Source of the DNA: a virus
Virus record (IMG/VR): IMGVR_UViG_3300042898_000604
Location: 1 to 34,080 of that record
Reading direction: 5' to 3' (one strand)
Length of the DNA: 34,080 bases
In this document: one piece after another, positions 14,966-24,600 of the stretch
Layout of the letters: every line of letters begins with the position of its first letter
How positions within the stretch are numbered: position 1 is the first letter of the stretch
The notes under the pieces: model-generated
Databases searched by the model: none
What the model saw: the letters and a program-made list of their open reading frames with translations, nothing else
Told to the model about the DNA's origin: nothing
Program-made: the position numbers and the translations under genes

Positions 14966-15978
14966 AGGTTACGGTAAATCTCTAACAACATTTTGTTATC
15001 ATAAAAGTCACTTTCGATTGAAGTGATTTGGTCGATAACGATTTGGTCAACACTTTCAAACTTCAACTCGCCCGGGGCTAAGTCTTGTCCAACAGTATCA
15101 AGCTTCATGGGAATAAGTGTCATTTCTCTTAACTCATGTTTAGGGATAAGTGTTTCACGGATGTAATTTGCTTCTTCATACGAAATATCAATATCAAGAT
15201 GCACTCTAACATATGTCTTAGGAAGTAGCAAGCCCTCTGGGTTATCTAGGATATCACTAAGCTTGTATACCCGAAACTTAGGCTGATTAGGCCAAGCGTG
15301 AAACTCTGGTTCTTGGTCCCACTCTAGAATCATCATGCCACGAGCGTCATCACCTGCGTCTGCATAGTTGTGAGGGAAAGCGTTGCCGATATACCAAATG
15401 TTATTGCGAGCCTGACGCTTATGAAAGTGTCCACTGAACACCTTTTCGAATCCAGTAACATGTTGGTCGTTTAGTTCACCGTGATCGGGCATCTGAACCA
15501 TTGCGTTCATGTAGAAGTTAGGAAGTTCAAGATGGCTGAATAGATACTTGCCGCCCATCTTTGCTAGCTTCTTGTAGTCATCGCCGATTAACCACGGCGC
15601 AATAACTACATTGCCTTCACTGAACCAGTCATTGACAATTACTACATTAGGTAAATGGTTAGCCCACTCAACACTATGTACATCGCGGCGATCACGGTAA
15701 TAAAGATCATGATTACCTGGGATAAAATATGTTTTTTCAAATGCGTCATTGAGTTTTTCTAGCGCCCTAAGTCCATACTGTAGCGTGTGAATGTTGATAC
15801 TTGCTCTATGGTGATTCCAATCACCTAAGAACAAACAGGTTTCACATCCTTCTTCTTTTGCTTTACTAATAAACCATTCAACAAAATCCAAACAGTCTTG
15901 GTTATGTTGTAAACTATTTGATTTTAGTCCGAAGTGAATATCAGTAAAGACTGCTGCCTTCTTGAATAGATTTGTCAT
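14962..15978 (-). CDS. 47: Recombination endonuclease subunit gp47 (Mre11/SbcD-like)
   Basis: This is the metallophosphoesterase nuclease partner of gp46. The 338-residue length matches T4 gp47 (339 aa). All motifs are visible in order: FTDIHFG (~12), LGDWNHHR (~50), PGNHDLYY (~95), FSHLEL (~148) and SGHFHKRQ (~180), which provide the two-metal site. It overlaps gp46 by 4 nt. The gap upstream to gp55 contains a second sigma70-like promoter, so gp47-gp46 may be expressed independently of gp55. No anomalies were seen. Confidence 0.95.
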   Translation of the reverse strand: MTNLFKKAAVFTDIHFGLKSNSLQHNQDCLDFVEWFISKAKEEGCETCLFLGDWNHHRASINIHTLQYGLRALEKLNDAFEKTYFIPGNHDLYYRDRRDVHSVEWANHLPNVVIVNDWFSEGNVVIAPWLIGDDYKKLAKMGGKYLFSHLELPNFYMNAMVQMPDHGELNDQHVTGFEKVFSGHFHKRQARNNIWYIGNAFPHNYADAGDDARGMMILEWDQEPEFHAWPNQPKFRVYKLSDILDNPEGLLLPKTYVRVHLDIDISYEEANYIRETLIPKHELREMTLIPMKLDTVGQDLAPGELKFESVDQIVIDQITSIESDFYDNKMLLEIYRNL

Positions 15979-15984
15979 ATTTTG

Positions 15985-16013
15985 ACTATAGTACCTTTAA
16001 GAGTGAAATGCAA
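15985..16013 (-). promoter_or_regulatory. Possible sigma70-type promoter before gp47
   Basis: On the minus strand TTGCAT (16013-16008) and TATAGT (15990-15985) are separated by exactly 17 nt, in the 49-nt gap between gp55 and gp47. The expected start would fall close to the gp47 ATG at 15978, leaving little or no leader. Moderate confidence. Confidence 0.45.
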
Positions 16014-16027
16014 CAAAACTGGTTACC

Positions 16028-16921
16028 TTATTGTTTAAGTCCGTGCCCTATCTTTGACCCACTCATTTGGCGAGTCATACTTGGGTTTAGTCCGTTCATT
16101 TCTAAGATATCATCACGAATGTTCTGACTACGCTTTTCTGTGTTCAATACACGACAAAAGCTATTGGTAATAGCAGCGGTATAGTATGCGAATGGGTTAG
16201 CACTCTTTGCCTCATTGAATCGTAATCCAACATAAGTCAACTGTAGAATAGCACTAGCCTTCATTTCGTCATTGTAAGTATAGCCGCGCCAGTTAAACTT
16301 CATAGCATACTTTTCACAAAGCATCATGTACATACGAGCTAGTTTGTTAGTGATGTTTCCTTGTTCTTTTTCAAAATGACCGTTTTCCATGCCACCTACC
16401 CAGTGACTTTTGCCTACACAAATCCAATTGTTATTTTCATCTAACTTGTAATGTTGAAAAGGCGGAAAGTTCACTTTCACATGAACCATGTCTTCTACTT
16501 CTGCTTTAGTTATCTTGTCTTCTAGATCACTGAAGTCGGTACCGTCATCGTCTTCGAATACAAAAATGTCCTTAGCAGTTTTCTTCTTCACTGTCTTTCT
16601 AGGTTGTTTTTGTGCTACGGGTACATGATCCCAAGTCATAACTCTAAAGATTAAATCTGTAGTAGGTATCTTTTTTGGATCAAGCTTTTCGCCTGCATCA
16701 ATAGATAGTCGGGTAGCACGAACTTCTTTAGCTGCTTTAATCTGTGCGGGTTTTGCTGCATAAGTTAATGAAGTAATGATGTCGCTATCCGGCTTATCAA
16801 TAATCAAATCATATCGATGATACTCCGGATCTACAAATGAGCAATATGAATTTTTACTTGTGTGGATTTCTTTTAAGATATCTTTATTGTTGAGGTAATT
16901 TATTTTTTTAGGACCAGCCAC
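16028..16921 (-). CDS. 55: Late-transcription sigma factor gp55
   Basis: gp55 redirects host RNA polymerase to phage late promoters together with the sliding clamp. The 297-residue product is longer than T4 gp55 (185 aa). The N-terminal INYLNNKDILKEI matches T4's NYVNNKELL. The conserved core is at ~185-275: GNITNKLARMYMMLCEKYAM, KFNWRGYTYNDEMKASAILQ, FNEAKSANPFAYYTAAITNS and FCRVLNTEKRSQNIRDDIL. Between them lies an insertion of roughly 150 residues with a basic patch (KQPRKTVKKKTAK) and acidic patch (FEDDDGTDFSDLED). A good AAAAGGAAATA ribosome binding site and an early promoter precede it. It heads the operon gp55-gp47-gp46-nuclease. Confidence 0.9.
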   Translation of the reverse strand: MAGPKKINYLNNKDILKEIHTSKNSYCSFVDPEYHRYDLIIDKPDSDIITSLTYAAKPAQIKAAKEVRATRLSIDAGEKLDPKKIPTTDLIFRVMTWDHVPVAQKQPRKTVKKKTAKDIFVFEDDDGTDFSDLEDKITKAEVEDMVHVKVNFPPFQHYKLDENNNWICVGKSHWVGGMENGHFEKEQGNITNKLARMYMMLCEKYAMKFNWRGYTYNDEMKASAILQLTYVGLRFNEAKSANPFAYYTAAITNSFCRVLNTEKRSQNIRDDILEMNGLNPSMTRQMSGSKIGHGLKQ

Positions 16922-16944
16922 ATTATTTCCTTTTCTTAATGAAC

Positions 16945-16973
16945 AGTATACAACAACTGTTGCAATTCTGCAA
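16945..16973 (-). promoter_or_regulatory. Sigma70-type early promoter of the gp55 operon
   Basis: On the minus strand TTGCAG (16973-16968) and TATACT (16950-16945) are separated by exactly 17 nt. The expected start near 16938 gives a ~17-nt leader containing the AAAAGGA ribosome binding site and the gp55 ATG (16921). This is the best host-type promoter in the window. Confidence 0.75.
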
Positions 16974-16978
16974 CAGTT
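16955..16978. promoter_or_regulatory. Operator-like 10-bp perfect inverted repeat over the early promoter
   Basis: AACTGTTGCA (16955-16964) and TGCAACAGTT (16969-16978) form a perfect palindrome with a 4-nt centre (ATTC). It covers the -35 box and most of the spacer of the gp55 promoter and lies upstream of the expected transcription starts on both strands. It should therefore act as DNA (repressor or activator site), not as an RNA hairpin. Confidence 0.6.
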
Positions 16979-17006
16979 TTGGGTAAAAATAACGGTATTT
17001 TGAAGC

Positions 17007-17014
17007 GATAAATA
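17007..17014 (+). promoter_or_regulatory. Late promoter octamer GATAAATA for the baseplate module
   Basis: GATAAATA followed by CT lies 34 nt before the gp48-like ATG. The same ten bases (GATAAATACT) occur before gp6. It resembles T4's TATAAATA late -10 box and sits in the divergent gap opposite the early promoter. Confidence 0.65.
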
Positions 17015-17048
17015 CTATTTGAGTAATTCTATTTATTAGAGGAAAAAT

Positions 17049-18380
17049 ATGGCAAATCCAACTTCTATCGAAGAGGCATTAAAAGTAGCATCAGTCGGGG
17101 CACAGTGGTATAGACCTGGCGATGGCAAAAAGAAAGATGCCATGAACCTGCAAAAAACTAAAAACGGATTTATATTTTTTGCGTCCGGACAAGCCAGTTA
17201 CAAAGCAACCCCGGCCCAAGCTGCTGCATTCTTTAGAGCGCAAGGCCTCACCAACTGTAACATGCCGCAATTTATGCCTAAACCGAAAGCCCCGGCAGCC
17301 TCGACCCCTAAAAAGACCGTTACACCTACTAAAGGTGCACCTAAAGCAACAACTACACCCATTGATCCGGGAACAGGTACCACATATACAGTTGTAAAGG
17401 GAGATACATTATCTTCTATTGCTAAAAAATATGGTATAACTCTACAAGAACTTCTAAAAGCTAATCCGCAAATTAAGAATCAAAACTTAATTAAGGTTGG
17501 TCAAGTTATCAACATCCCTGGAAAAGAAGAAATAGATCCAGCATTTGATGATAATGATATCTTATTAGCACAGTCGGCGCAGACTGAATTTGACCAAGCA
17601 AACTTCGAAGGATTTGACGATTGGAGAGTTAGATTATCGTTAGCACCGGGTGCTAACTATCTATACGATGGTGAAAACCCAGGTATATTACAACCATTAC
17701 AGGCAACTAACGGGGTTGTATTTCCTTATACCCCTACTATACAAGTAAACTATAATGCAAATTATAATGCGATTGATTTGACTCACAGTAACTATAAAGT
17801 GCAACAATACCAAAATAGTAGTGTTGATAATGTGACTATTACCTGCGACTTTACTGCGCAAGATGTTTACGAAGCAAGATACTTGTTAGCAGTAATTCAC
17901 TTCTTTAAGACAATGACTAAGATGTTTTACGGTCAAGATCAATATCCTATTAGAGGAACTCCTCCTCCCCTTTGCTATATGTTTGGTTTAGGCGGTTACC
18001 AGTTCTCAGCACATCCATTAGGTATTACCAGTTTTAACTATAGTCTTCCTAATGATGTTGACTATATTAAAACTACAGCTCCTAATCCTAATAGAGAGAC
18101 AGAAACACTAAACAGAATCATGAGTGCTGACATTACAACACAGCTTGCTAATGATAGATTGGGTGATCAGTGTCAAGTAGGAGGGTTACCATCTCCCCCT
18201 AAATTTACTGCTGAATTTATAGATAAAATATCTACTTGGGTACCGACTAAAATATCATTAACAATTGGATGTGTACCGATTATGAGCAGAAATCAAGTTT
18301 CGAATTACTTTAGTCTTAATGAATACGGTAGTGGAAGATTAGTGAATGGGGTAACTCGACAAGGCGGAGGATTCTGGTAA
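17049..18380 (+). CDS. Baseplate tail-tube-associated protein, gp48-like, with a LysM domain
   Basis: This 443-residue baseplate protein has four parts: a small N-terminal domain (1-70), a Pro/Thr/Lys linker (75-110), a LysM domain (112-158, YTVVKGDTLSSIAKKYG to INIPG), and a C-terminal gp48/gp54-type domain (~190-443). The last contains WRVRLSLAPGANYLYDG, VVFPYTPTIQVNY, FTAQDVYEARYLLAVIHFFK and TMTKMFYGQDQYP. T4 gp48 has 364 residues and no obvious LysM. A clear AGAGGAAA site precedes the ATG. The stop overlaps the ATG of the gp53-like gene (TAATG). The choice of gp48 over its paralogue gp54 is uncertain. Confidence 0.8.
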   Translation: MANPTSIEEALKVASVGAQWYRPGDGKKKDAMNLQKTKNGFIFFASGQASYKATPAQAAAFFRAQGLTNCNMPQFMPKPKAPAASTPKKTVTPTKGAPKATTTPIDPGTGTTYTVVKGDTLSSIAKKYGITLQELLKANPQIKNQNLIKVGQVINIPGKEEIDPAFDDNDILLAQSAQTEFDQANFEGFDDWRVRLSLAPGANYLYDGENPGILQPLQATNGVVFPYTPTIQVNYNANYNAIDLTHSNYKVQQYQNSSVDNVTITCDFTAQDVYEARYLLAVIHFFKTMTKMFYGQDQYPIRGTPPPLCYMFGLGGYQFSAHPLGITSFNYSLPNDVDYIKTTAPNPNRETETLNRIMSADITTQLANDRLGDQCQVGGLPSPPKFTAEFIDKISTWVPTKISLTIGCVPIMSRNQVSNYFSLNEYGSGRLVNGVTRQGGGFW

Positions 18381-18703
18381 TGGCAGGAGTATCAAACACT
18401 TGGACTTATCCACAGAGTAGTCCTTACTACGATACCAACATTGTAGAAAATAAATTTTTAGACTTTCTTGAGTATCGAGAAATTCCACTAAATCCAAATG
18501 ATGTATACTATGAAGTACCGTTGGTGTATCAGTATAGACCGGATTTATTAGCTTATGACTTATACGGCGACGCTGCATTATGGTGGGTATTTGCAGCAAG
18601 AAACCCTAACCTATTGGGCCCTGATCCGTACTTTAATTTAGTGGGCGGAATAGGTATATATATACCTACACTAGTAACATTACAGTTGGCTCTTGGAACT
18701 TAA
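18380..18703 (+). CDS. 53: Baseplate wedge protein, gp53-like (short)
   Basis: This 107-residue product resembles the N-terminal part of T4 gp53 (196 aa): YYEVPLVYQYRPDLLAYDLY, GDAALWWVFAARNPN, then a hydrophobic end with a short Ile/Pro motif (IGIYIPTLVTLQLALG). The LysM-like C-terminal domain known in T4 gp53 is missing. The start codon overlaps the stop of the gp48-like gene, so translation is probably coupled. Two consecutive TAA stops end the gene. gp53 joins wedges to the hub in T4. Confidence 0.75.
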   Translation: MAGVSNTWTYPQSSPYYDTNIVENKFLDFLEYREIPLNPNDVYYEVPLVYQYRPDLLAYDLYGDAALWWVFAARNPNLLGPDPYFNLVGGIGIYIPTLVTLQLALGT

Positions 18704-18711
18704 TAAATTTT

Positions 18712-21600
18712 ATGGCAAATAACAATGACAAACAACAAAGATTAAACAAAGCACTTGCTGATCTAAATGCAGGTGGAAGCGTGTATTTGAGTAAGACCAG
18801 GCTTGTAAGAAAAATAGACGGCAAATTCGTTGTCTTTAACCCGCAAATTACTGGATTTGGTGAACTTCAAGCAGGTAACGCTACACTAACAAAGAAAAAA
18901 CTAGCCGCAGCCATTGCAGCTGGTAAAGCCAGTATAATCTCGCAGGCCCAACTTTCTGCTGGACTAAACCCTACTTCGTCTGTGCCAAAACCAGTTGGTA
19001 GTACTAAGCCTAAGCCAAAACTCAAAGGCAGTGCCGATGATGATAAGGGTAAGAGTAAAAAGAAGCCTGAAGCAAGCAAAATTAAAGTCAGAAAAGAAGC
19101 TGACCCTAATTTAAGTCCCGGCAAGAGACTTAAAAATCCTTTGGGAGCGTTGTCAAGCTACAACTATCAATTATCTTTGTATATGATAACTCCTGATGCA
19201 CTTGAAGTGTTTAAAGAAAATGGATTCAAAGACATTAACAAATTGGGAGTTTTATACTCTAATAAGATAGGACCTAATGTAGCGAATGATGCAGTGTCGG
19301 CAGGCGCATATATCGTAGCACAGTCCGGTGGCGTAAATGCACAAGAAACGCGGGCACCGAGTTTTGGATTTGATTATGGCATTGATAATCTATCATACGA
19401 AATTGTTGGTCAAAAAGAGTCAGGCACTGCTGCGGCAAACTACTCATTTAAATTTACTATAATTGAACCATATGGATTTAGTTTTATCAGTAATTTGAAA
19501 AGAGCATCCGATGCTATACAAGATTATAATAAGCGGTTAGTTAAGAAACGAGCAGATAAAGCAAAAAAGAAAGCTGCCGCCCAAAATCAACGAACTGCTC
19601 AGAAGCAAGGGCCAAATGCCGGTGCCCGTCAGAATCAAAATACGCAAACTCCTGCTGATACTAACGGTGGTAAGGGGTCATCTACCGAAACTCCGCAAAA
19701 TGCATCTAAGCAATTATTTGTTTTAGGTATTAGATTTTATGGGTACAATGCTTCAGGTAAACCAGTAAGAGGCACGGACACTACGGCTGCTGTTAACCTA
19801 ATGAGCAATGTTATGTACAGAAATGGTAAGATAGTCGAACAACAAATTGATCCGGGGAATAATTCATATGCATTATTTGAAAGATATTTTCCAATAATGA
19901 TAACCGAAATGAAAACTTCAGTTGACGGTAGAGAAACAAGATATGATATTACAGCAGCGCCTCATTCTCAAGCTGCTATGGGATCAAAAAGAGGTATGGT
20001 TAATGTCGGGTTCGAAATCACAGCATCGACTGTAGGGGAAGCATTAGATAAGCTAGTGACTAATCTAAACAAAGAACAAAAAGCTATGAATGATAAAACT
20101 GGTTCAGGATATGCGTATGACATAAAATATGCAAGTAATTTTGATGCTAATAGAATTAGAAATTCTACAATTGTTAGTAAAGCCGATTTAGACAAATATA
20201 AGTGGCCAGGCTCTGGCGCTAAAAATACAAAAGAAACTAACGCAAACACTGAAACTAAAAAAGGACAGAAGCCTAAGAATAATGGTAGAACAATTTCGAT
20301 TGATAAAGGTCCTATCATTCAAGCAATTAACAAAATTATTGCACAAAGTTCTTTCTTAGAAGGTGCTATGAAAACAGTGTTTACTACCGCGATTGAACCT
20401 GACCAAGATAAGACGGGTCTTCCTGAGCTAGATAAGTCTGGTAAAAAAACTATCGAATGGTTTCATGTCACTCCGGACATTGGAAATATGTCATGGGATG
20501 AAAATAAAGCCGACTGGGTGTATGATATCAATTATATTTTGAATGTCTACGATACACCAGTAATAGACACGGCTTATGCAAATCCAGGTAAAAAATACTA
20601 TGGCCCAATGAAAAGATATGAATATTGGTATTCAGGAACAAATACTGAGGTACTTAATTATAAACAAACACTTGATAATAACTATTATACTACTTTCTTA
20701 GATGGCAGTCTTGGAAAGGGAAAAGACGATAAAGACGCAAACAAGAATGGCGGACAAAACGCACCAAACGCTAGTGGAGGAACAGGCAATAACGCTGGAA
20801 CAAATACCCCGTTAGTACAAAATCAAAAGACAGGGCAGCCTACGCAAGGAAAAGCCGGTCTTGCAATGGAAGCACAGAACAGTTACCTAACATCATTATT
20901 TGACCCAACTGCTCAAGCGACAGCAGAAATACAAATTTTAGGAGATCCCGATTGGCTAATGTCTACTACTAATTCAGTAACTAACGATAAAGGAGAAACT
21001 GTTGCTAGTTTGGCACAAAACGAAAGCCTCGTGTATAATAAATTTTACGGTAGTGACGGGGTTAGTATTAATCCCGGCGGAGGACAAGTATTCTTTGAGA
21101 TAGACTTTAAAGAAGCAATTGACTACAAATCGGGAGGACAAAATATTGCAATTGGTGAGACCGGTGGCGTAACTGGTGCACCAGGCACAATGTCAATCAA
21201 CAGTAGTATTTTATTTTGGAAAGATCCAAAAAGTATTAGTAAATTAGTAAAAGGAATAAGTTACTCGCTAACTAGGTGTAAAAATACTTTTTCCGGTGGG
21301 GTATTTAAACAAACATTATACGCTACTATGAATACATTCGGTGATAGTGCAAGTAATGATGACGGCAAAGCAAGAGAAAAACCTGCACAACGAACCGGCT
21401 CTGGACCAAATAAAGGTAATAGCAATGCTACTACAAATAATACAGGATTAAAGGCGGCACAGGCACCTGCTGCTAAACCGCAGAGCAGATCACCCTCAGA
21501 ATCAGTGCCGTTTGATGGTACTCGTGTGGGTGGCCGCACCCCCGCTAATGCAGTGCCGTTTGACGGCGTACCCAAAAAAGCACAACCCAGAGAAACTTAA
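18712..21600 (+). CDS. Large baseplate-module structural protein of unknown assignment
   Basis: I do not recognise this 962-residue protein as a specific T4 product. By position, between gp53-like and gp5-like, it could be a hub component (T4 gp27 place) or a tail-tip protein. It has a small basic N-terminal domain (1-90), a Lys/Pro/Ser-rich linker (95-135), a globular domain (~140-275) starting NPLGALSSYNYQLSLYM, an Ala/Lys/Gln-rich linker (~278-325), a globular domain (~330-460), a Lys-rich linker (~500-525), a domain (~530-670) with the segment WFHVTPDIGNMSWDENKADW, a Gly/Asn/Thr-rich linker (~680-715), another domain (~720-880), and a low-complexity tail. The tail ends with two copies of VPFDG. 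The ribosome binding site is weak, consistent with coupling to the gene 8 nt upstream. Confidence 0.65.
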   Translation: MANNNDKQQRLNKALADLNAGGSVYLSKTRLVRKIDGKFVVFNPQITGFGELQAGNATLTKKKLAAAIAAGKASIISQAQLSAGLNPTSSVPKPVGSTKPKPKLKGSADDDKGKSKKKPEASKIKVRKEADPNLSPGKRLKNPLGALSSYNYQLSLYMITPDALEVFKENGFKDINKLGVLYSNKIGPNVANDAVSAGAYIVAQSGGVNAQETRAPSFGFDYGIDNLSYEIVGQKESGTAAANYSFKFTIIEPYGFSFISNLKRASDAIQDYNKRLVKKRADKAKKKAAAQNQRTAQKQGPNAGARQNQNTQTPADTNGGKGSSTETPQNASKQLFVLGIRFYGYNASGKPVRGTDTTAAVNLMSNVMYRNGKIVEQQIDPGNNSYALFERYFPIMITEMKTSVDGRETRYDITAAPHSQAAMGSKRGMVNVGFEITASTVGEALDKLVTNLNKEQKAMNDKTGSGYAYDIKYASNFDANRIRNSTIVSKADLDKYKWPGSGAKNTKETNANTETKKGQKPKNNGRTISIDKGPIIQAINKIIAQSSFLEGAMKTVFTTAIEPDQDKTGLPELDKSGKKTIEWFHVTPDIGNMSWDENKADWVYDINYILNVYDTPVIDTAYANPGKKYYGPMKRYEYWYSGTNTEVLNYKQTLDNNYYTTFLDGSLGKGKDDKDANKNGGQNAPNASGGTGNNAGTNTPLVQNQKTGQPTQGKAGLAMEAQNSYLTSLFDPTAQATAEIQILGDPDWLMSTTNSVTNDKGETVASLAQNESLVYNKFYGSDGVSINPGGGQVFFEIDFKEAIDYKSGGQNIAIGETGGVTGAPGTMSINSSILFWKDPKSISKLVKGISYSLTRCKNTFSGGVFKQTLYATMNTFGDSASNDDGKAREKPAQRTGSGPNKGNSNATTNNTGLKAAQAPAAKPQSRSPSESVPFDGTRVGGRTPANAVPFDGVPKKAQPRET

Positions 21601-21612
21601 TAGGAAAATAAA

Positions 21613-24600
21613 ATGGCAGAAGACGTTTTTAAAGCTACAGGACCGCTAAAGTCAAGTAAGCCCAGCGCAGGTGGCGGAAGTACTTTAGAGTATCCAGTAA
21701 TAGGGGTTGTCAAGGACAACATTGACCCTACACGCTCGGGCAAAATCAGAGTACAACTTGAAGGTGCAACCAACAGTCAATCAGATAATGCTGATGGTTG
21801 GAAAACTGTACAATATCTCAGTACTTACTTTGGTATGGTTAAACCAACTGCCGGTCAGTCAGGCAATGGCGATTATGTAAGCAACCCAAGTGCATATGGT
21901 CAATGGCAAAGCCCTCCTGATATCGGTACTAAAGTACTGTGCATCTTCGCTGAAGCAGATCCTAGTAGAGGATTTTATATAGGTGCTATTCCTGAACCAG
22001 AAGCACTACAGATGATTCCTGCTATTGGATGCAGTGACAATGTAGTACCGAATGAAGGAGAAGCACAAGGATTAGCGGGCGCAACTAGGCTGCCGGTAAC
22101 TAGCATTAACACAAACAACAAGGCACAAGCAGACAGTACCAATTACTTAGATGCTCCTAAACCAGTGCATAGCTACACGGCTAGTATCATGAGTCAACAA
22201 GGAATCATTCGTGATCCTATTCGCGGTCCTATATCATCAAGTGCTTCACGAGAAGCAGTAAGTCGTGTCGGATGGGGAGTAGCGACTCCGGGCCGCCCCA
22301 TTATGGAAGGCGGGTACAACGACGAAAACTTACCTGAAAACTTAGACAGTAAAAATCAAGAACAATTAAAGGTCACTGCCCGCAGAGGTGGACATAGTAT
22401 CGTTATGGATGATGGCGATATTATTGGTCGTGACCAGCTCATCAGAATTAGAACAGCACTAGGTCATCAGATTATGATGAGCGATGACGGTCAAACACTA
22501 ATGATCTTACACAGTAATGGTCAAAGCTTTATTGAATTGGGCAAGGAAGGCACCGTCGATATATTTTCTACCAACTCATTCAATGTGAGAACACAGGGCG
22601 ACATCAACTTCCACGCTGACCAGCACATCAATTTTCATGCCAGTGAGAATATGAATATCCAAGCAAAAAATCTTCACATTAATACCGAAGAAGATTTTAA
22701 AATGCGTTCTGGACAAAACTTGCAGCTATATTCAGTAGAAAACTTTACTGTAAAAAGTTTAGGTGCGGCGGCTATTAAAGCAGGCGGGCAAGCAAGTTTT
22801 GCAAGCTCAGGAATGACATTTATTAATGGATTAAAGGTAAACTTAAACACAGGTAAATCTAGTGTTAACCCAAAGAAAGTTCCCATCATTACTCTTATCA
22901 CTCAAACTGATACATTACATGATGAGCAAAAAGGGTTCATCGCTGCACCGGGTAAGCTACTTACGGTTACTACAAGAACACCGGCCCACTATCCTTGGAC
23001 TAATGCAGGTCAAGGGGTTGATGTCAAGAGTACACTAGATGCTACAAAAAGTCTTCCGGTAACACCGTCGAGTAGTGTTCAAAAAGCCAATCAAGAAGGT
23101 CTAGCATCAGGCGCTATTGCACCTGCTATTGCAACTGTTGCATCTGCGCCGGATACTAAAACAATATCTAAGTCTATGGACAAGACTGTTACTAATGCAG
23201 TTATGGGTAGCGTTGCTACTAGTGCTGCAACTGGTATTGCTAAGAAAGCTGTAACGTCAGGCGCTGCTATTGTTAAATCAACCGGTGGTGTAATTTCAGG
23301 CGAAGGCAATATCGTCGCTGTAGGTACATATGCTCAAACTCCTACTCAGCTTGTTAACGCAAATATATTAAAGCCGGGTGCAGACACACTTATTAATGGA
23401 TTGGCACAACGAGCAGGAGCTACCATTGAAAGTATTATGCCTACGCAACTCTTCACCGGTAAGTCTGGCGCAGTAGATCTAAAGTCTTTCATATCAGATA
23501 CCGCATCACAGACTACAGCCGTTATTACAACAATGCAGAAAGCTCAAAATACTCTGGGCAAGATCGGCGCACTGACCGGCAAAGAAGCATCGACTCAAAC
23601 AGCAGGAATAGTTGCAGCCGCAGCCACAGTAGGTCTTACATCCACTATAAATGCAGTTAAGAGTATTTCAGGTGTAGCAACATCAGCGGTCAACAATATT
23701 CCTGGTTCATTATCAGCTACGGTGTCCGGCGCCTTAGGCTCAGCTACTTCAGGCATAACTTCAGAGGTTAACAAAGTTACTGGACAAATTACAAACGTTG
23801 CCGGACAATTAACTGGCACGCTGGGTCAAGCAACTAACGCAATTGCTGCAATCGGTGCAGGAGCAGCCGCAGCTGGACTAGCAAATAAACTAGGCGGTCT
23901 CGGTGGCATAAGCAATTCTATTAAGGGCCTTAGTAAGGGTCTCGGTGGGCTTAAGGGTCTTGGTGGCAAACTTGGTGGATTGTTCGGCGGCGGCGGAGGC
24001 GACGGTCCTTCGTTCACTGATCTAGTAGAATCAGTTAAGGGACCTGCTGGCGCTGCATTCACATCTATCAGAGACTCACTGAAGCCATTACAAGCCGGAG
24101 TACCTCAGAATCTTACTGCAATAGCTAAAGCTTCGGCGGCAACTATTGCAGGTATATCAAGTAGCGCAAGCGGAATAGCCGGCGTCGGTGATCAACTATT
24201 AAAGAGTTTTGTCGACCAAAACAGTATCACTTCTATTACTGACCTTAATGAACTAATCGATAATAATACTGTTGCCGGAATTACTGGATCATTTAGACAA
24301 ATAAAAGCTCAATTAGGATCAGTAGGGGATAGCTTATCAAGTCAGTCTGCTGATTTAATAAATCAATTTGGTGCCCTATCAACTAACACAGGGGGCATTA
24401 ATATTGATTTATTGTCTCAGTTTGGAGGAAATGCAGTTTCTACTGTGACCAGTTTAAGCAAAGCGTTAACTAATACTCCAAACTTAATTAATGGAATACC
24501 TGATAATTTAGGATCGATAGTGAATCCTATGAACACTCTGAATAATATTTTTAATGATATCAATACTGATGTCACTGGAATAAGAAGTACATCACCCTTA

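Noticed and set aside
16955-16978. LexA/SOS box at the early promoter (CTGT and ACAG present)
   Set aside because: The spacing between CTGT and ACAG is 12 nt, whereas the E. coli-type box needs 8; the palindrome is better described as an unidentified operator.
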